A stretch of DNA of 64,000 nucleotides from Nocardioides seonyuensis (GCF_004683965.1 NZ_CP038436.1:1488001-1552000), one strand, 5' to 3'; positions 26,144-35,075 are shown, counted from the stretch's first letter. Notes: a model not told the origin generated them from the sequence alone. A program made the numbers and translations.

Positions 26144-27943
26144 GCGCCGTCCGGTCGGGGTCTCGGTGGGGACAGGCGGGACCGTGGGCGTCTCGGTCGG
26201 CACGGTCGGCGTCTCGGTCGGCACGGTCGGCGTCTCCGTCGGCGTCGGCTCCTCCGTCGGCTCCTCGTAGGTGGAGATCGAGATCGTGATGGTGTCGCCC
26301 TCGTCGGCCGTGCCGCTGGCGGGGCTCTGGCGTACGACGGTGCCCTTGGGCTCGGTCGTCTCCCCGCCGTAGGGCACGGCGTCCGGCACGAACCCGGCCC
26401 TCGTGATCGCCTTCTCCGCCTCCTGCTGGGTCATGCCCACGACGTTGGGGATCTCCTGTGGTCCGTCGGACCAGACGACGGTCACCAGGCTGCCGTCGGC
26501 GATCGCGGTGCCGGGTGCGGGGTCGGTGCTCAGCACCTGGTCTCGCGGCTCGTCGGAGTCCTCCTTCTGGAGGCGCACCTTGAGGCCGGCGTCCACGAGC
26601 GTCGACCTGGCCTGGTCCTTGGTCTGGCCGATGACGTAGGGCACCTCGACCTCGGGCTTGCCGAGCGAGACGACGATGTCGACATCGGTGTCGGGGGCGA
26701 CGTAGAGGTCGCGGTTGGGTGACTGCTCCATGACGAGGCCCGACTCGACGCTGGGGGAGGTGCGGGGGTCGACGCGGCCCACCGTCAGCCCGGCGTCGAC
26801 GATGGCGAGCCGGGCTTCGTCCTCGGTGAGCCCCACCAGCGCGGGCACCTGCACCTCCTCGGAGGCGGTGTCGAACATCCGGGGCAGCAGGAAGGCGCCC
26901 GCCGCGACGAGCCCGAGGAGGAGGAGCCCCATGAGGATCCAGAGGCCGGTCCGGCCACGGTTGTCGTCGTCCTGCGCGCGGGTCGGCGGGGGCGCGGCCG
27001 CCACGCCGGTGGCGGTGCGCATCGTCGTCGTCACGGCGGTCGGCGGCTCGTCCGGGGCCGCGACCGGCGCGACGGCCGGCGCCTGCACCGGGTGGCCTGC
27101 GAGGTAGCGCTCGATGTCGGCCCGCATCGCAGCCGCGCTCTGGTAGCGGTCCTCGACCCGCTTGGCCAGGGACTTCATGACGATCCGGTCGATCTCGGGG
27201 TCGAGCTGGTCGTCGAGGTCGGACGGTGGCGTGGCCGGCTCGCGCACGTGCTGGTAGGCCACCGCGACGGGGCTGTCGCCCACGAAGGGCGGGCGGCCGG
27301 TCAGCAGCTCGTAGAGCAGGCAGCCGGTGGAGTAGACGTCGGAGCGGGAGTCGACGGTCTCGCCGCGCGCCTGCTCGGGGGAGAGGTACTGGGCGGTGCC
27401 GACCACGGCAGCGGTCTGCGTCATGTTGGAGGAGGCGTCGGAGATGGCGCGTGCGATGCCGAAGTCCATCACCTTCACGTCGCCGGCCGGGGTCAGCATG
27501 ACGTTGCCGGGCTTGATGTCGCGGTGGATGATGCCGGCTCGGTGGCTGTAGTCCAGCGCTGCCAGGACGCCGCTGGTGATCTCGAGGGCGCGCTCGGGGA
27601 GGATCTTGCGTCCCTCGCGAAGGATGTCGCGCAGCGTGCGTCCCTGGACGCACTCCATGACGATGTAGGGCTGGGCGACTCCGGAGCCGTCGCTGGCCAT
27701 CTCCTCGCCGGTGTCGTAGACCGAGACGATCGAGGGGTGGTTGAGGGATGCCGACGACTGGGCCTCGCGACGGAAGCGAGCCTGGAAGGTCGCGTCGCTG
27801 GCGAGGTCAGTGCGCAGGCGCTTGACGGCGACGGTCCGCCCCAGGCGCAGGTCGGTGCCCTTGCGGACCTCGGCCATCCCGCCACGCCCCAGCAGCTCGC
27901 TGAGCTGGTATCGGCCGCCGATCACGGTCGGCTCGTGCGTCAT
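26132..27943 (-). CDS. pknB: Ser/Thr protein kinase PknB with three PASTA domains
   Basis: The 603-residue kinase has an active Hanks-type domain (about 12-280): glycine loop GRGGMAEV (19-26), K41, HRDIKPGN with D142, and DFG 160-162. A Thr/Ala/Pro-rich juxtamembrane linker leads to one helix (333-353). Outside are three PASTA domains (about 362-428, 429-494, 495-558), one fewer than M. tuberculosis PknB. PASTA domains bind muropeptides or lipid II and tune the kinase. The tail (565-598) is a PTETPTVP-type repeat not present in the mycobacterial protein. ATG overlaps the pknA stop (ATGA). It is the last gene of the fhaA-to-pknB operon. Confidence 0.96.
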   Translation of the reverse strand: MTHEPTVIGGRYQLSELLGRGGMAEVRKGTDLRLGRTVAVKRLRTDLASDATFQARFRREAQSSASLNHPSIVSVYDTGEEMASDGSGVAQPYIVMECVQGRTLRDILREGRKILPERALEITSGVLAALDYSHRAGIIHRDIKPGNVMLTPAGDVKVMDFGIARAISDASSNMTQTAAVVGTAQYLSPEQARGETVDSRSDVYSTGCLLYELLTGRPPFVGDSPVAVAYQHVREPATPPSDLDDQLDPEIDRIVMKSLAKRVEDRYQSAAAMRADIERYLAGHPVQAPAVAPVAAPDEPPTAVTTTMRTATGVAAAPPPTRAQDDDNRGRTGLWILMGLLLLGLVAAGAFLLPRMFDTASEEVQVPALVGLTEDEARLAIVDAGLTVGRVDPRTSPSVESGLVMEQSPNRDLYVAPDTDVDIVVSLGKPEVEVPYVIGQTKDQARSTLVDAGLKVRLQKEDSDEPRDQVLSTDPAPGTAIADGSLVTVVWSDGPQEIPNVVGMTQQEAEKAITRAGFVPDAVPYGGETTEPKGTVVRQSPASGTADEGDTITISISTYEEPTEEPTPTETPTVPTETPTVPTETPTVPPVPTETPTGRRGPG

Positions 27944-29382
27944 CCCTCGTTGCCCTCTCCGTTGCCTGGCTCCTTGGGCGCCTTGCCCCAGAAGCGCACC
28001 TCCACGGTGTCACCGACCCCGACCGTGCCGGTGGGCGACACCTCCGCCACGATGCCCTCCCCCTGGTCGCCGGCGTTCTCCAGCTCCACCTTGACCGGCT
28101 CGAGGCCGAGCTCGCGCAGCTCCTTCTCGACGTCCTTGTGGTCACGGCCGACGTAGGCCGCGGGGTCCACCTCGACCGTCTCGGCGGCCTCGGTCTCCGT
28201 CGGTGTCTCGGACGGCTCCGGCTCCTCCGTCGGGGGCTCAGTGGGGGTCTCCGTGGGAGTGTCGGTCGGCGACCCTGTCTGTGTCTCGGTGGGGGTCGGG
28301 CGCTGCTCCTGCTCCTGCTCCGGCTCGTCGCCGGCGCGGCTCGCGAGCCACAGCGCCAGCACGAGCGCTGCGACCAGGACGAGGAGCCCCACGACCCACG
28401 GCCACGGGACACCGGCGGATGTCGTACGGCGCCGCTCGGGCGCAGCCTCCGCAGGGGGCGCCGCTGGGAAGACCTGCGTCGCCGGCGCGTCGGCGGCAGC
28501 GGCGGCCGCCGGCACGACCGCCGTGGCTGCCGTGGGGGCCGTGTCGCCCTCGCGCAGCGCCTGGGCGAAGGCAGCCCCGTCGGCGTAACGCTCGGCGGGG
28601 TCCTTGGAGAGCGCGCGTCGTACGACGGCCGCGAGATCGTCCGGCACGGAGTCGGGCAGCGGCGGCACCGGGCTGCGCAGGTGGGCGATCGCGGTGGCGA
28701 CCGGGGTGTCGGCGACGAAGGGCTTCCTGCCGGCGAGGCCCTCGAAGGCGACCACGCCGAGGGAGTAGACGTCGGAGGCGGCCGAGGCGGGGCTGCCCTC
28801 GGCCTGCTCGGGCGAGATGTAGGCGGGTGTGCCGAGGACCTGACCGGTCTCGGTGAGGGACATCCCCTCCGCTGCGCGGGCGATGCCGAAGTCGGTGACC
28901 TTGACCCTGCGGTCCGGGGTGACCAGGAGATTGGCGGGCTTGACGTCGCGGTGGACGATGCCCTGCCGGTGGGCGGCGCCCAGCGCCTCCGCGGCCTGGG
29001 CCAGCAGGTCGCGGGCGACCGCCGCGTCGAGCGGGCTCCCGGGTCGCAGGAGCTCGGAGAGCGGCTGCCCCTCGACCAGCTCCATCACGAGGTAGGGCCT
29101 CGGGGTGGGCGAGCCGTCGGCGGCCGCGGCCTGCCCGAAGTCGAAGACGGAGGCGATGCCGGGGTGGTGCAGCGACGCGGCGTTCCTGGCCTCGGTCTCG
29201 AACCGGGCACGGAACAACGCGTCGTCGGCGTACTCGGTCTTCAGCACCTTCACCGCGACCGGCCTGTCCAGCACGGTGTCGCGCGCTCGCCAGACCTCGC
29301 CCATCCCCCCGGTCGCGATGCGCGAGTCGAGGACGTAGCGACCGGCGTCGTCGGCGTGCCCGCCCGGGACGAGCGTCGTCAC
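27940..29382 (-). CDS. pknA: Ser/Thr protein kinase PknA with a C-terminal PASTA-like domain
   Basis: The 480-residue kinase has ATGGMGEV (23-30), K45, HRDVKPAN (D146) and DFG (164-166), so it should be active. An Ala/Pro-rich linker, one helix (327-348) and an acidic, Thr/Pro/Glu-rich spacer (352-400) follow. Residues 401-466 (AYVGRDHKDVEKELRELGL then GDTVEVRFWG) form a single PASTA-like domain, which mycobacterial PknA lacks. It therefore may sense cell-wall material independently of PknB. The GTG start overlaps the pbpA stop, and its stop overlaps pknB. It regulates growth and division by phosphorylation. Confidence 0.94.
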   Translation of the reverse strand: MTTLVPGGHADDAGRYVLDSRIATGGMGEVWRARDTVLDRPVAVKVLKTEYADDALFRARFETEARNAASLHHPGIASVFDFGQAAAADGSPTPRPYLVMELVEGQPLSELLRPGSPLDAAVARDLLAQAAEALGAAHRQGIVHRDVKPANLLVTPDRRVKVTDFGIARAAEGMSLTETGQVLGTPAYISPEQAEGSPASAASDVYSLGVVAFEGLAGRKPFVADTPVATAIAHLRSPVPPLPDSVPDDLAAVVRRALSKDPAERYADGAAFAQALREGDTAPTAATAVVPAAAAAADAPATQVFPAAPPAEAAPERRRTTSAGVPWPWVVGLLVLVAALVLALWLASRAGDEPEQEQEQRPTPTETQTGSPTDTPTETPTEPPTEEPEPSETPTETEAAETVEVDPAAYVGRDHKDVEKELRELGLEPVKVELENAGDQGEGIVAEVSPTGTVGVGDTVEVRFWGKAPKEPGNGEGNEG

Positions 29383-30839
29383 GGTGCGATCACCGCCTCC
29401 ATGACCGCCTTGGCGATCGGTCCGCCGAGCCGTCCGCCGGCGATCTCGTCACGCGAGGTGTCGCTCGACTCCACCATCACGGCCACCGCGATCTGGGGGT
29501 CGTCGGCAGGAGCGAAGGAGACGAACCAGGCGTAGGGGGGACGGTCCGGCGTCGACTGCGCCGTGCCGGTCTTGCCGGCCACGTCGATGCCGGGGATCGC
29601 TGCGGGGGTGGCGGTGCCCTGCGCGACGGTCGACACCAGCATGCGGGTCAGCTCGGAGGCGGTCGAGCTCGACATGGCCTCGCTGATCCGCTCGGGATCG
29701 GTCTGGCCGAGCACGGAGAGATCGGGCGCGCGCACCTCGTTGACGACGTAGGGCCGCATCACGTCGCCGCCGTTGGCGATCGCTGCCGCCACCATCGCCA
29801 TCTGGAGCGGTGTCGCGGTGACGCTGGACTGCCCGATGCCGGACATCGCCGTCTGCGGCTCGTCCATGTCACGCGGGTAGAGCGACTTCGCCTGGCCCGG
29901 CAGGTCCTGCAGCGAGGTGGAGTTGAAGCCGAACTTCTCGGCCTGGTCGGCCATCGCGTCGTTGCCGAGCTCGTCGGCGAGGCTGAGGAAGCTGACGTTG
30001 CACGAGACCTCGAGCGCGCGGGTGAGGCTGATCCGCTTGCCGCCGCAGTCACCGCCGTCGTGGTTCTTGATCTTGGTCTCCGACTGCGGCAGCTGGAACG
30101 CGAACCCGCCGGGCACCATCGAGTCGGCGTCGTAGTCGCCCGACTCGATCGCGGCCGTGGCGGTCACGAGCTTGAACGTGGAGCCCGGCGGCAGGGTCGT
30201 GCCGATCGCCCGGTTGATCAGGGGGTCGTCGGGGTCGGCCTGCAGACGCTCGGTGAGCTCGGCCACGGAGCCGAAGTCGTGGGACGCCATGCCGTTGGGG
30301 TCATAGGTCGGGGTGGACGCCATCGCGAGCACGCGACCGGTCGAGGGCTCGAGCGCCACGACCGCACCCTTGGCGTCCCCGGGCAGTGCCTCGAGGCCTG
30401 CCCAGGCTGCGTCCTGCGCCGCGGGGTCGAGGGTCAGCTGGACGTTGCCGCCCTTCGGCTCGGCGTTCTTGAGGAGGTCGACCAGGCGCGTCACGAACAG
30501 CCGGGAGTCCTCACCGGAGAGGACGTCGTTCTGGGACCGCTCCACACCGGTCTGGGTGAAGAAGGAGAAGTGGCCCGTCACGGGGGCGTACTTGAGGGGC
30601 TGGGGGTAGGTGCGCTGGAACTCGTACTTGTCGTCGGAGGGCACGCTGCGCGCCACCGCATCCTTGCCGACCAGGATCGCCCCGCGCTCGCGCGAGAAGG
30701 CGTTGTTGATGATGCGGCGGTTGCGCGGGTCCTCGCCGAGGTCGCCGGCGCGGAAGTACATCAGGTAGGAGGAGTTGAGGAGGAGCGCCACGAACAGCAG
30801 CAGGCAGAAGACCGCGACCACGCGGATGGGCTTGTTCAC
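29379..30839 (-). CDS. pbpA: Class B penicillin-binding protein (PBPA, peptidoglycan transpeptidase)
   Basis: The 486-residue protein has an N-terminal helix (6-26), a short pedestal domain and a transpeptidase domain. The active-site motifs are all present: S220-T-F-K223 (PPGSTFK), SCN at 279-281 and KTG at 423-425 (AGKTGTAQ). It cross-links peptidoglycan on the outer face of the membrane, working with the SEDS polymerase encoded immediately upstream. The GTG at 30839 overlaps the rodA TGA; a longer reading lies inside rodA. M. tuberculosis PbpA in the same operon position is controlled by PknB (family knowledge). Confidence 0.95.
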   Translation of the reverse strand: MNKPIRVVAVFCLLLFVALLLNSSYLMYFRAGDLGEDPRNRRIINNAFSRERGAILVGKDAVARSVPSDDKYEFQRTYPQPLKYAPVTGHFSFFTQTGVERSQNDVLSGEDSRLFVTRLVDLLKNAEPKGGNVQLTLDPAAQDAAWAGLEALPGDAKGAVVALEPSTGRVLAMASTPTYDPNGMASHDFGSVAELTERLQADPDDPLINRAIGTTLPPGSTFKLVTATAAIESGDYDADSMVPGGFAFQLPQSETKIKNHDGGDCGGKRISLTRALEVSCNVSFLSLADELGNDAMADQAEKFGFNSTSLQDLPGQAKSLYPRDMDEPQTAMSGIGQSSVTATPLQMAMVAAAIANGGDVMRPYVVNEVRAPDLSVLGQTDPERISEAMSSSTASELTRMLVSTVAQGTATPAAIPGIDVAGKTGTAQSTPDRPPYAWFVSFAPADDPQIAVAVMVESSDTSRDEIAGGRLGGPIAKAVMEAVIAP

Positions 30840-32245
30840 TTGAGCTTCACCACCTGGGTGGTCTCGCTGTCGGACCACGAGGGGCCGTCGGGGTCCAGTC
30901 GCGGGACGGGGCGTCGAGCCTGGTCGGAGATGCGGAGCAGCAGGGCGATCACGACCCAGTTGGCGACGAGCGAGGACCCGCCGTACGACAGGAACGGCGT
31001 CGTCAGACCGGTGAGCGGGATCAGGCCGGTCACGCCGCCGATCACCACGAAGACCTGGAGGGCGAAGATGGCGCCGAGGCCGGTCGCGAGCAGCTTGCCG
31101 AAGCCGTCACGCGAGATCAGCGCGATGCGCAGGGCACGCTCGACGATCAGGCCGTAGCAGACCACCACCGCCATGACCGCGGTCAGGCCGAGCTCCTCGC
31201 CGATGGCAGCGACGATGAAGTCGGACTCGGCGTAGGGGATGCGGCACGGGTCGCCCTCGCCGAAGCCGCGACCGATCAGTCCACCCCATCCCATGCCGAA
31301 CAGGCCCTCGACGAGCTGGCCCGAGCCGGGTGTCTCGTCGTAGTAGGCCATCGGGTCGAGCCAGATGTTGACGCGGTTCTGGACGTGGCCGAAGGCCTGC
31401 CACCCCAGGGCGGCACCCACCGCGAAGAGGGCCCCACCCACGACGAGCCACCCCGGGCGCTCGGTGGCGACGTAGAGCATGACCAGGAAGATGCCGAAGA
31501 ACAGCAGGCTCGAGCCGAGGTCGCGCTGGAACACCAGGATGAACATGCTGACCGCGAACATCACCAGCAGGGGCCCCAGGTCACGGCCGCGCGGCAGGTC
31601 GATGAAGAGGACCCGGCGACCGGCGAGGGCCAGCGCGTCACGGTGGAGCACGAGGTATCCGGCGAAGGTGATGACGAGCAGGACCTTGGCGACCTCGCCG
31701 GGCTGGAAGCTGAAGGGACCGACGTTGATCCAGATCTTGGCGCCGTTGATGGTGTTGCCGATCAGCGGCATCATCGGCAGCAGCAGCAGGGCGATCGCCA
31801 CCAGGCCCGAGGTGTAGGTGAACCGCTGGAGCAGCCGGTGGTCGCGCAGCAGGAACAACGTCGCCACGAACAGCACCACGCCCAGGGTCATCCAGGTGAG
31901 CTGCTGGCGCGCGAAGGTGCCGTTGTCGGAGCAGAAGCTCGTGGGGTCGAGGTCGAGGCGGTGGATGACGGCGAGCCCGAGCCCGTTGAGTGCGGCGACC
32001 AGCGGGAGCAGGACAGGGTCGGCGTAGGGCGCGACCACCCGGATCGCCACGTGGGCGACCACGATCAGGGCGGTGAGCCAGCCGCCGTACCCCACGAGGT
32101 CGGCGGGGACGTGCCCCTCGACGCCCAGGCCCACGGCGGCGTAGGCACCGATGCCCACGACCAGGGCGAGGATGAGGAGCAACAGCTCCGCGCCCCGGCG
32201 ACGGCGGTGCACGAAGTCCATGAGGGAGGCTCCGGACTGGTTCAT
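30836..32245 (-). CDS. rodA: RodA/FtsW SEDS peptidoglycan glycosyltransferase
   Basis: The 469-residue polytopic protein is of FtsW/RodA/SpoVE type. Conserved pieces include PFSFQPGEVAKVLLVITFAGYL, the extracytoplasmic ARPDGLL/WLDPMAYYDETPGSGQ-type loop, and the last signature TPFLSYGGSSLVANW. SEDS proteins polymerise lipid II. The partner transpeptidase gene pbpA overlaps it by 4 bp. The start at 32245 precedes the first helix by about 18 residues, with a basic HRRRRG before the membrane. pstP ends 17 nt upstream. Confidence 0.95.
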   Translation of the reverse strand: MNQSGASLMDFVHRRRRGAELLLLILALVVGIGAYAAVGLGVEGHVPADLVGYGGWLTALIVVAHVAIRVVAPYADPVLLPLVAALNGLGLAVIHRLDLDPTSFCSDNGTFARQQLTWMTLGVVLFVATLFLLRDHRLLQRFTYTSGLVAIALLLLPMMPLIGNTINGAKIWINVGPFSFQPGEVAKVLLVITFAGYLVLHRDALALAGRRVLFIDLPRGRDLGPLLVMFAVSMFILVFQRDLGSSLLFFGIFLVMLYVATERPGWLVVGGALFAVGAALGWQAFGHVQNRVNIWLDPMAYYDETPGSGQLVEGLFGMGWGGLIGRGFGEGDPCRIPYAESDFIVAAIGEELGLTAVMAVVVCYGLIVERALRIALISRDGFGKLLATGLGAIFALQVFVVIGGVTGLIPLTGLTTPFLSYGGSSLVANWVVIALLLRISDQARRPVPRLDPDGPSWSDSETTQVVKLK

Positions 32246-32262
32246 CGGATCAGCCCGGCCCG

Positions 32263-33525
32263 TCAGCCGCTCGCCTGGCGGGCGGCGTAGTTGTCGACGA
32301 TCGTGTGGGCGTCGGCGAGGTTGTCGGCCTCGAGTCCTTCGCGCACCTGCTCGCCCTCGATGTCGCTCAGCGCCGCCATCTCCACGTCGGTGGTCTCGTA
32401 GGGGTGGGAGAGCTCGATGCCGGGCAGGTCGGCGTTGAGCCCGCGGAAGATGGTGACCCTGCCGTCGTGCTCGGCGACGTAGAACTGCTGCTGGCTCCAG
32501 GACCAGGCGACCGCGAGCGCGATCCAGGCCAGGCCCAGGAGCACGAGGGCGGCGAGGAGCCGTCGCAGCCCGGTGTGCTGCGAAGGCGGCCGGGGGGCGT
32601 AGCGGGCGGCCTCGGGGTCGATGGGGTCGGCAGGAATCGCCCCTGCCGGGATGTCCTCGCCCAGCTCCACGTCGGTCACCGGCTCGATCTCGCCCGTGTC
32701 GCCCGAGCGGTGCCCGCGGAACAGCCCGCGCCCGGCGCCGGCGAGGGGCGCGCGGCGCGGCAGGTCGGCAGCGGCCCCGACCAGGAGCGGCTGGAGCGTG
32801 GCGTCCGGTTCGGTCCCGGACACCTCGGCCACCACGCAGGTGACGTTGTCTGTGCTGCCGGCCTCGAGGCTCGCGCGCACCAGCTCGACGGCTGCGAAGT
32901 CCGGGGTGCCGCTGCCGAGGATGTCGGCCATGCGCTCAGGGGAGAGGACGCCGCTGGCGCCGTCGCTGCACACCAGCACCCGGTCGCCCAGCTGGAGCGG
33001 GACCTCGAAGAGGTCGGGCTCCTCGTGCCGGATGCCGTCGAGAGCCTTGAGGATGAGGTTGCGGTGGGGATGGGTCCGCGACTCCTCCTCGGTGATGCGA
33101 CCCTCGTCGATCAGCGTCTGGACGAAGGTGTGGTCCTGGGTCAGCTGGCTGATCTCGCCCTCGCGCAGGAGGTAGGCGCGGCTGTCGCCCAGGTGGCCCA
33201 TCGCGAGCTTCTCGCCGTCGAAGAGCGCGACCGTGAGGGTCGTGGACGTGCCGCTGAGGGCGGGGTCCTCCTCCACCAGCTCGGCGATGCGGTCGTCGGC
33301 GCGGTGGATGGCGCCGGCCACCTGACCGAGCAGGTCGTCCGCGGGTGGCTGGTCCAGCTTGCGGAGCTGCTGCACCGCGGTGCTCGAGGCCAGGTCACCG
33401 CGCACCGCTCCGCCGACTCCGTCGCAGACGGTGAGCAGCCAGGGGCCGGCGTATCCGGAGTCCTGGTTGTCGCGACGGACCCGTCCGACATCGGAGATGG
33501 CGGAGTAGTGGAGGTGGAAGGTCAT
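32263..33525 (-). CDS. pstP: PP2C-type Ser/Thr phosphatase PstP
   Basis: The 420-residue protein begins with the PPM catalytic domain (1-237): SDVGRVRRDNQD, D35 in CDGVGG, GDSRAY (113-118), D188 in CSDGASG and D226 in STDNVTC. These supply the metal-binding aspartates, so it should dephosphorylate PknA/PknB targets. A linker rich in Pro/Asp/Ala leads to one helix (about 322-342) and a 78-residue extracytoplasmic tail. ATG at 33525 gives the exact family N-terminus; the longer frame upstream lies in fhaB. The gene is embedded between fhaB (10-nt gap) and rodA. Confidence 0.95.
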   Translation of the reverse strand: MTFHLHYSAISDVGRVRRDNQDSGYAGPWLLTVCDGVGGAVRGDLASSTAVQQLRKLDQPPADDLLGQVAGAIHRADDRIAELVEEDPALSGTSTTLTVALFDGEKLAMGHLGDSRAYLLREGEISQLTQDHTFVQTLIDEGRITEEESRTHPHRNLILKALDGIRHEEPDLFEVPLQLGDRVLVCSDGASGVLSPERMADILGSGTPDFAAVELVRASLEAGSTDNVTCVVAEVSGTEPDATLQPLLVGAAADLPRRAPLAGAGRGLFRGHRSGDTGEIEPVTDVELGEDIPAGAIPADPIDPEAARYAPRPPSQHTGLRRLLAALVLLGLAWIALAVAWSWSQQQFYVAEHDGRVTIFRGLNADLPGIELSHPYETTDVEMAALSDIEGEQVREGLEADNLADAHTIVDNYAARQASG

Positions 33526-33535
33526 CGAGGGCGGC

Positions 33536-34009
33536 TCACTTCCGCAGCTCGAGGATCGTCTTGCCCACCCGCACCTGGACGCCCGGCCCGATGGTCGTGG
33601 GCTGGGTGATGCGCACGGATCCGACGTAGGTGCCGTTGGTGGAGCCGAGGTCCTCGACGAACCACTCGTCACCGCTGGCGGCGACGCGCGCGTGCCGCGT
33701 GGAGACGTAGTCGTCGTCGAGACGGATGGCGGCGTCCGTGCCGCGACCGATCAGCAGCGGCGCTTCAGCGAGCTCAGCGCGAGCCCCCACGTTGTCGCCC
33801 TCGACCACGATCAGGTGGGTGGGGTCTCCGCGGCGGGCCCGTCGCGGCCGACCCTTGGGCTTGGCGGCCGGTGCCGCACTCCCGCGGGCAGTCTCCGGGA
33901 TGCGCGCGCCGAACATGTCGGAACGGATCACCGAGATCGCCGAGAGCACGAAGATCCACAAGATCGCCAGGTAGGCCATGCGGATCAGGAACAGCGTGAG
34001 CTCAGACAT
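33536..34009 (-). CDS. fhaB: FHA-domain protein FhaB (FipA-like)
   Basis: The 157-residue protein has an N-terminal helix (about 8-28), a basic linker, and one FHA domain (about 65-155). The phosphothreonine-binding motifs are intact: GRG (87-89), SxRH in YVSTRHARV, and DLGSTNGTYV. FHA domains bind pThr, and in mycobacteria this protein helps couple PknA/PknB signalling to the divisome. ATG at 34009 overlaps the end of fhaA by 8 bp. The order fhaA-fhaB-pstP is the conserved one. Confidence 0.94.
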   Translation of the reverse strand: MSELTLFLIRMAYLAILWIFVLSAISVIRSDMFGARIPETARGSAAPAAKPKGRPRRARRGDPTHLIVVEGDNVGARAELAEAPLLIGRGTDAAIRLDDDYVSTRHARVAASGDEWFVEDLGSTNGTYVGSVRITQPTTIGPGVQVRVGKTILELRK

Positions 34010-34718
34010 TGAAGCCTCCCGCCTGGTCGCGACCGCCGTCGACGCGGACCACCATCTCGGTGTTCCCGATCTTGATCGTGGCGCCGTCGTGGAGCCGGGC
34101 CCGGGCGACCTTGGACCCGTCGACCACGATCCCGTTGGTCGACCCCAGGTCGACCGCCTCGACGCCGTCGACGCTGACCTCGAGCTCGAGGTGACGGCGG
34201 CTCACGCCGGGGTCGTTGATGCGCAGGTCGGCCTCGGTGCCACGTCCGATGACGAGGCCGGGCGGACGCAAGGGGTGTCGGGTGCCGTTGATCTCGAGCA
34301 TCGCGTGGGAGCTGCGACTGCGCGTGCGGGTGTCGTTGTCGGCGACGCTGGCGACGGACTTGCTGCGGATCCGGAACCTGCCGGTCGTGAGGTCGTCGGC
34401 GGGCTCGAGGTCGATCGTCACCGGGCCGGTGAAGACGTAGCCCTGGGCGTCGGCGTGGTCCTGCAGCTGGGTGGTGAGGTCGTCGGTGAGGGTGGGGCCC
34501 AGGTCGACGAGCCGCTCGAGGTCGGTGGCGGAGAGCTCGACGTGGAACTCGTTGGGGACGACCCGGCGCTGCCGGCTCAGCACCTGGGCGTTGTTGTCGC
34601 ACTCGCGCTGGAGGGCCGCGGCGATCTCGACGGGCTGCACGGCACTGCGGAAGGCTCTCGCGAAGACTCCGGAGATCATCTGCTCCAGCTTGTGCTCGAA
34701 GCGCTGCAACGCGTTCAT
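34002..34718 (-). CDS. fhaA: FhaA: DUF3662 plus FHA-domain protein
   Basis: The 238-residue protein starts with the DUF3662 domain (1-125), recognisable from MNALQRFEHKLEQM and FRSAVQPVEIAAAL, and ends with an FHA domain (about 145-235) with GRG, VSRRHLEL and DLGSTNGIVV. It is much shorter than M. tuberculosis FhaA (over 500 residues), because the long repetitive linker between the two domains is missing. FhaA is a substrate and scaffold for PknB and interacts with the lipid II flippase MurJ. It is the first gene of the operon; its promoter must lie in 34719-34860, shared with the divergent tRNA-Leu. Confidence 0.94.
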   Translation of the reverse strand: MNALQRFEHKLEQMISGVFARAFRSAVQPVEIAAALQRECDNNAQVLSRQRRVVPNEFHVELSATDLERLVDLGPTLTDDLTTQLQDHADAQGYVFTGPVTIDLEPADDLTTGRFRIRSKSVASVADNDTRTRSRSSHAMLEINGTRHPLRPPGLVIGRGTEADLRINDPGVSRRHLELEVSVDGVEAVDLGSTNGIVVDGSKVARARLHDGATIKIGNTEMVVRVDGGRDQAGGFNV

Positions 34719-34860
34719 CCGGCCTCCTCTCGTCGTACGTCACCCAAGTGATCCGGGACAGTCGGTCGCGTTGATGCTACTGGTGTCCTGAGCGGCAACC
34801 GCGCTGCCGACTCGATTGGGAGCGCGCTGCCGCCTTGGGGTAGCCTGACCCCGCTTCTCT

Positions 34861-34943
34861 GCGCGAGTGGCGGAACGGCAGACGCGCTGGCTTCAGGTGC
34901 CAGTGTCCGAAAGGGCGTGGGGGTTCAAATCCCCCCTCGCGCA
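34861..34943 (+). tRNA. tRNA-Leu (anticodon CAG)
   Basis: The acceptor stem GCGCGAG pairs with CTCGCGC (34936-34942). The anticodon stem CTGGC/GCCAG holds the loop TTCAGGT, anticodon CAG, decoding CUG, the main Leu codon here. A long variable arm is present, the T-loop is GTTCAAATC, the discriminator is A, and CCA is not encoded. A tRNA-Leu is found at the same place after fhaA in M. tuberculosis. Confidence 0.95.
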
Positions 34944-34950
34944 CAGATGA

Positions 34951-34977
34951 AGGCCCCGGATCGATGATCCGGGGCTT
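34951..34977 (+). terminator. Terminator hairpin after tRNA-Leu
   Basis: An 11-bp stem formed by AGGCCCCGGAT (34951-34961) and ATCCGGGGCTT (34967-34977) with a CGATG loop and one G-T pair lies 7 nt after the tRNA. The rest of 34978-35157 holds no gene but contains the palindrome at 35056-35075. Confidence 0.8.
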
Positions 34978-35055
34978 CGTCGATTTCGGGCCGTCCGCGG
35001 AGTCGTCGGGTGGGCACACCTCTACATGCTGGGGCAACTAAGACGGCGGTTGCGG

Positions 35056-35075
35056 CGTCATACCCGGGAATGACG
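35056..35075. promoter_or_regulatory. Palindromic operator-like site upstream of GH16 gene
   Basis: CGTCAT and ATGACG flank a CCCGGG centre, giving a 20-bp palindrome with a single mismatched A/A pair. It ends 82 bp upstream of the GH16 ATG. No regulator is adjacent, so the binding protein is unknown. Confidence 0.45.

Noticed and set aside
26160..26270. Short tandem DNA repeats coding for the PknB tail
   Set aside because: They are simple repeats within the coding region of the PTETPTVP tail and not a separate element.
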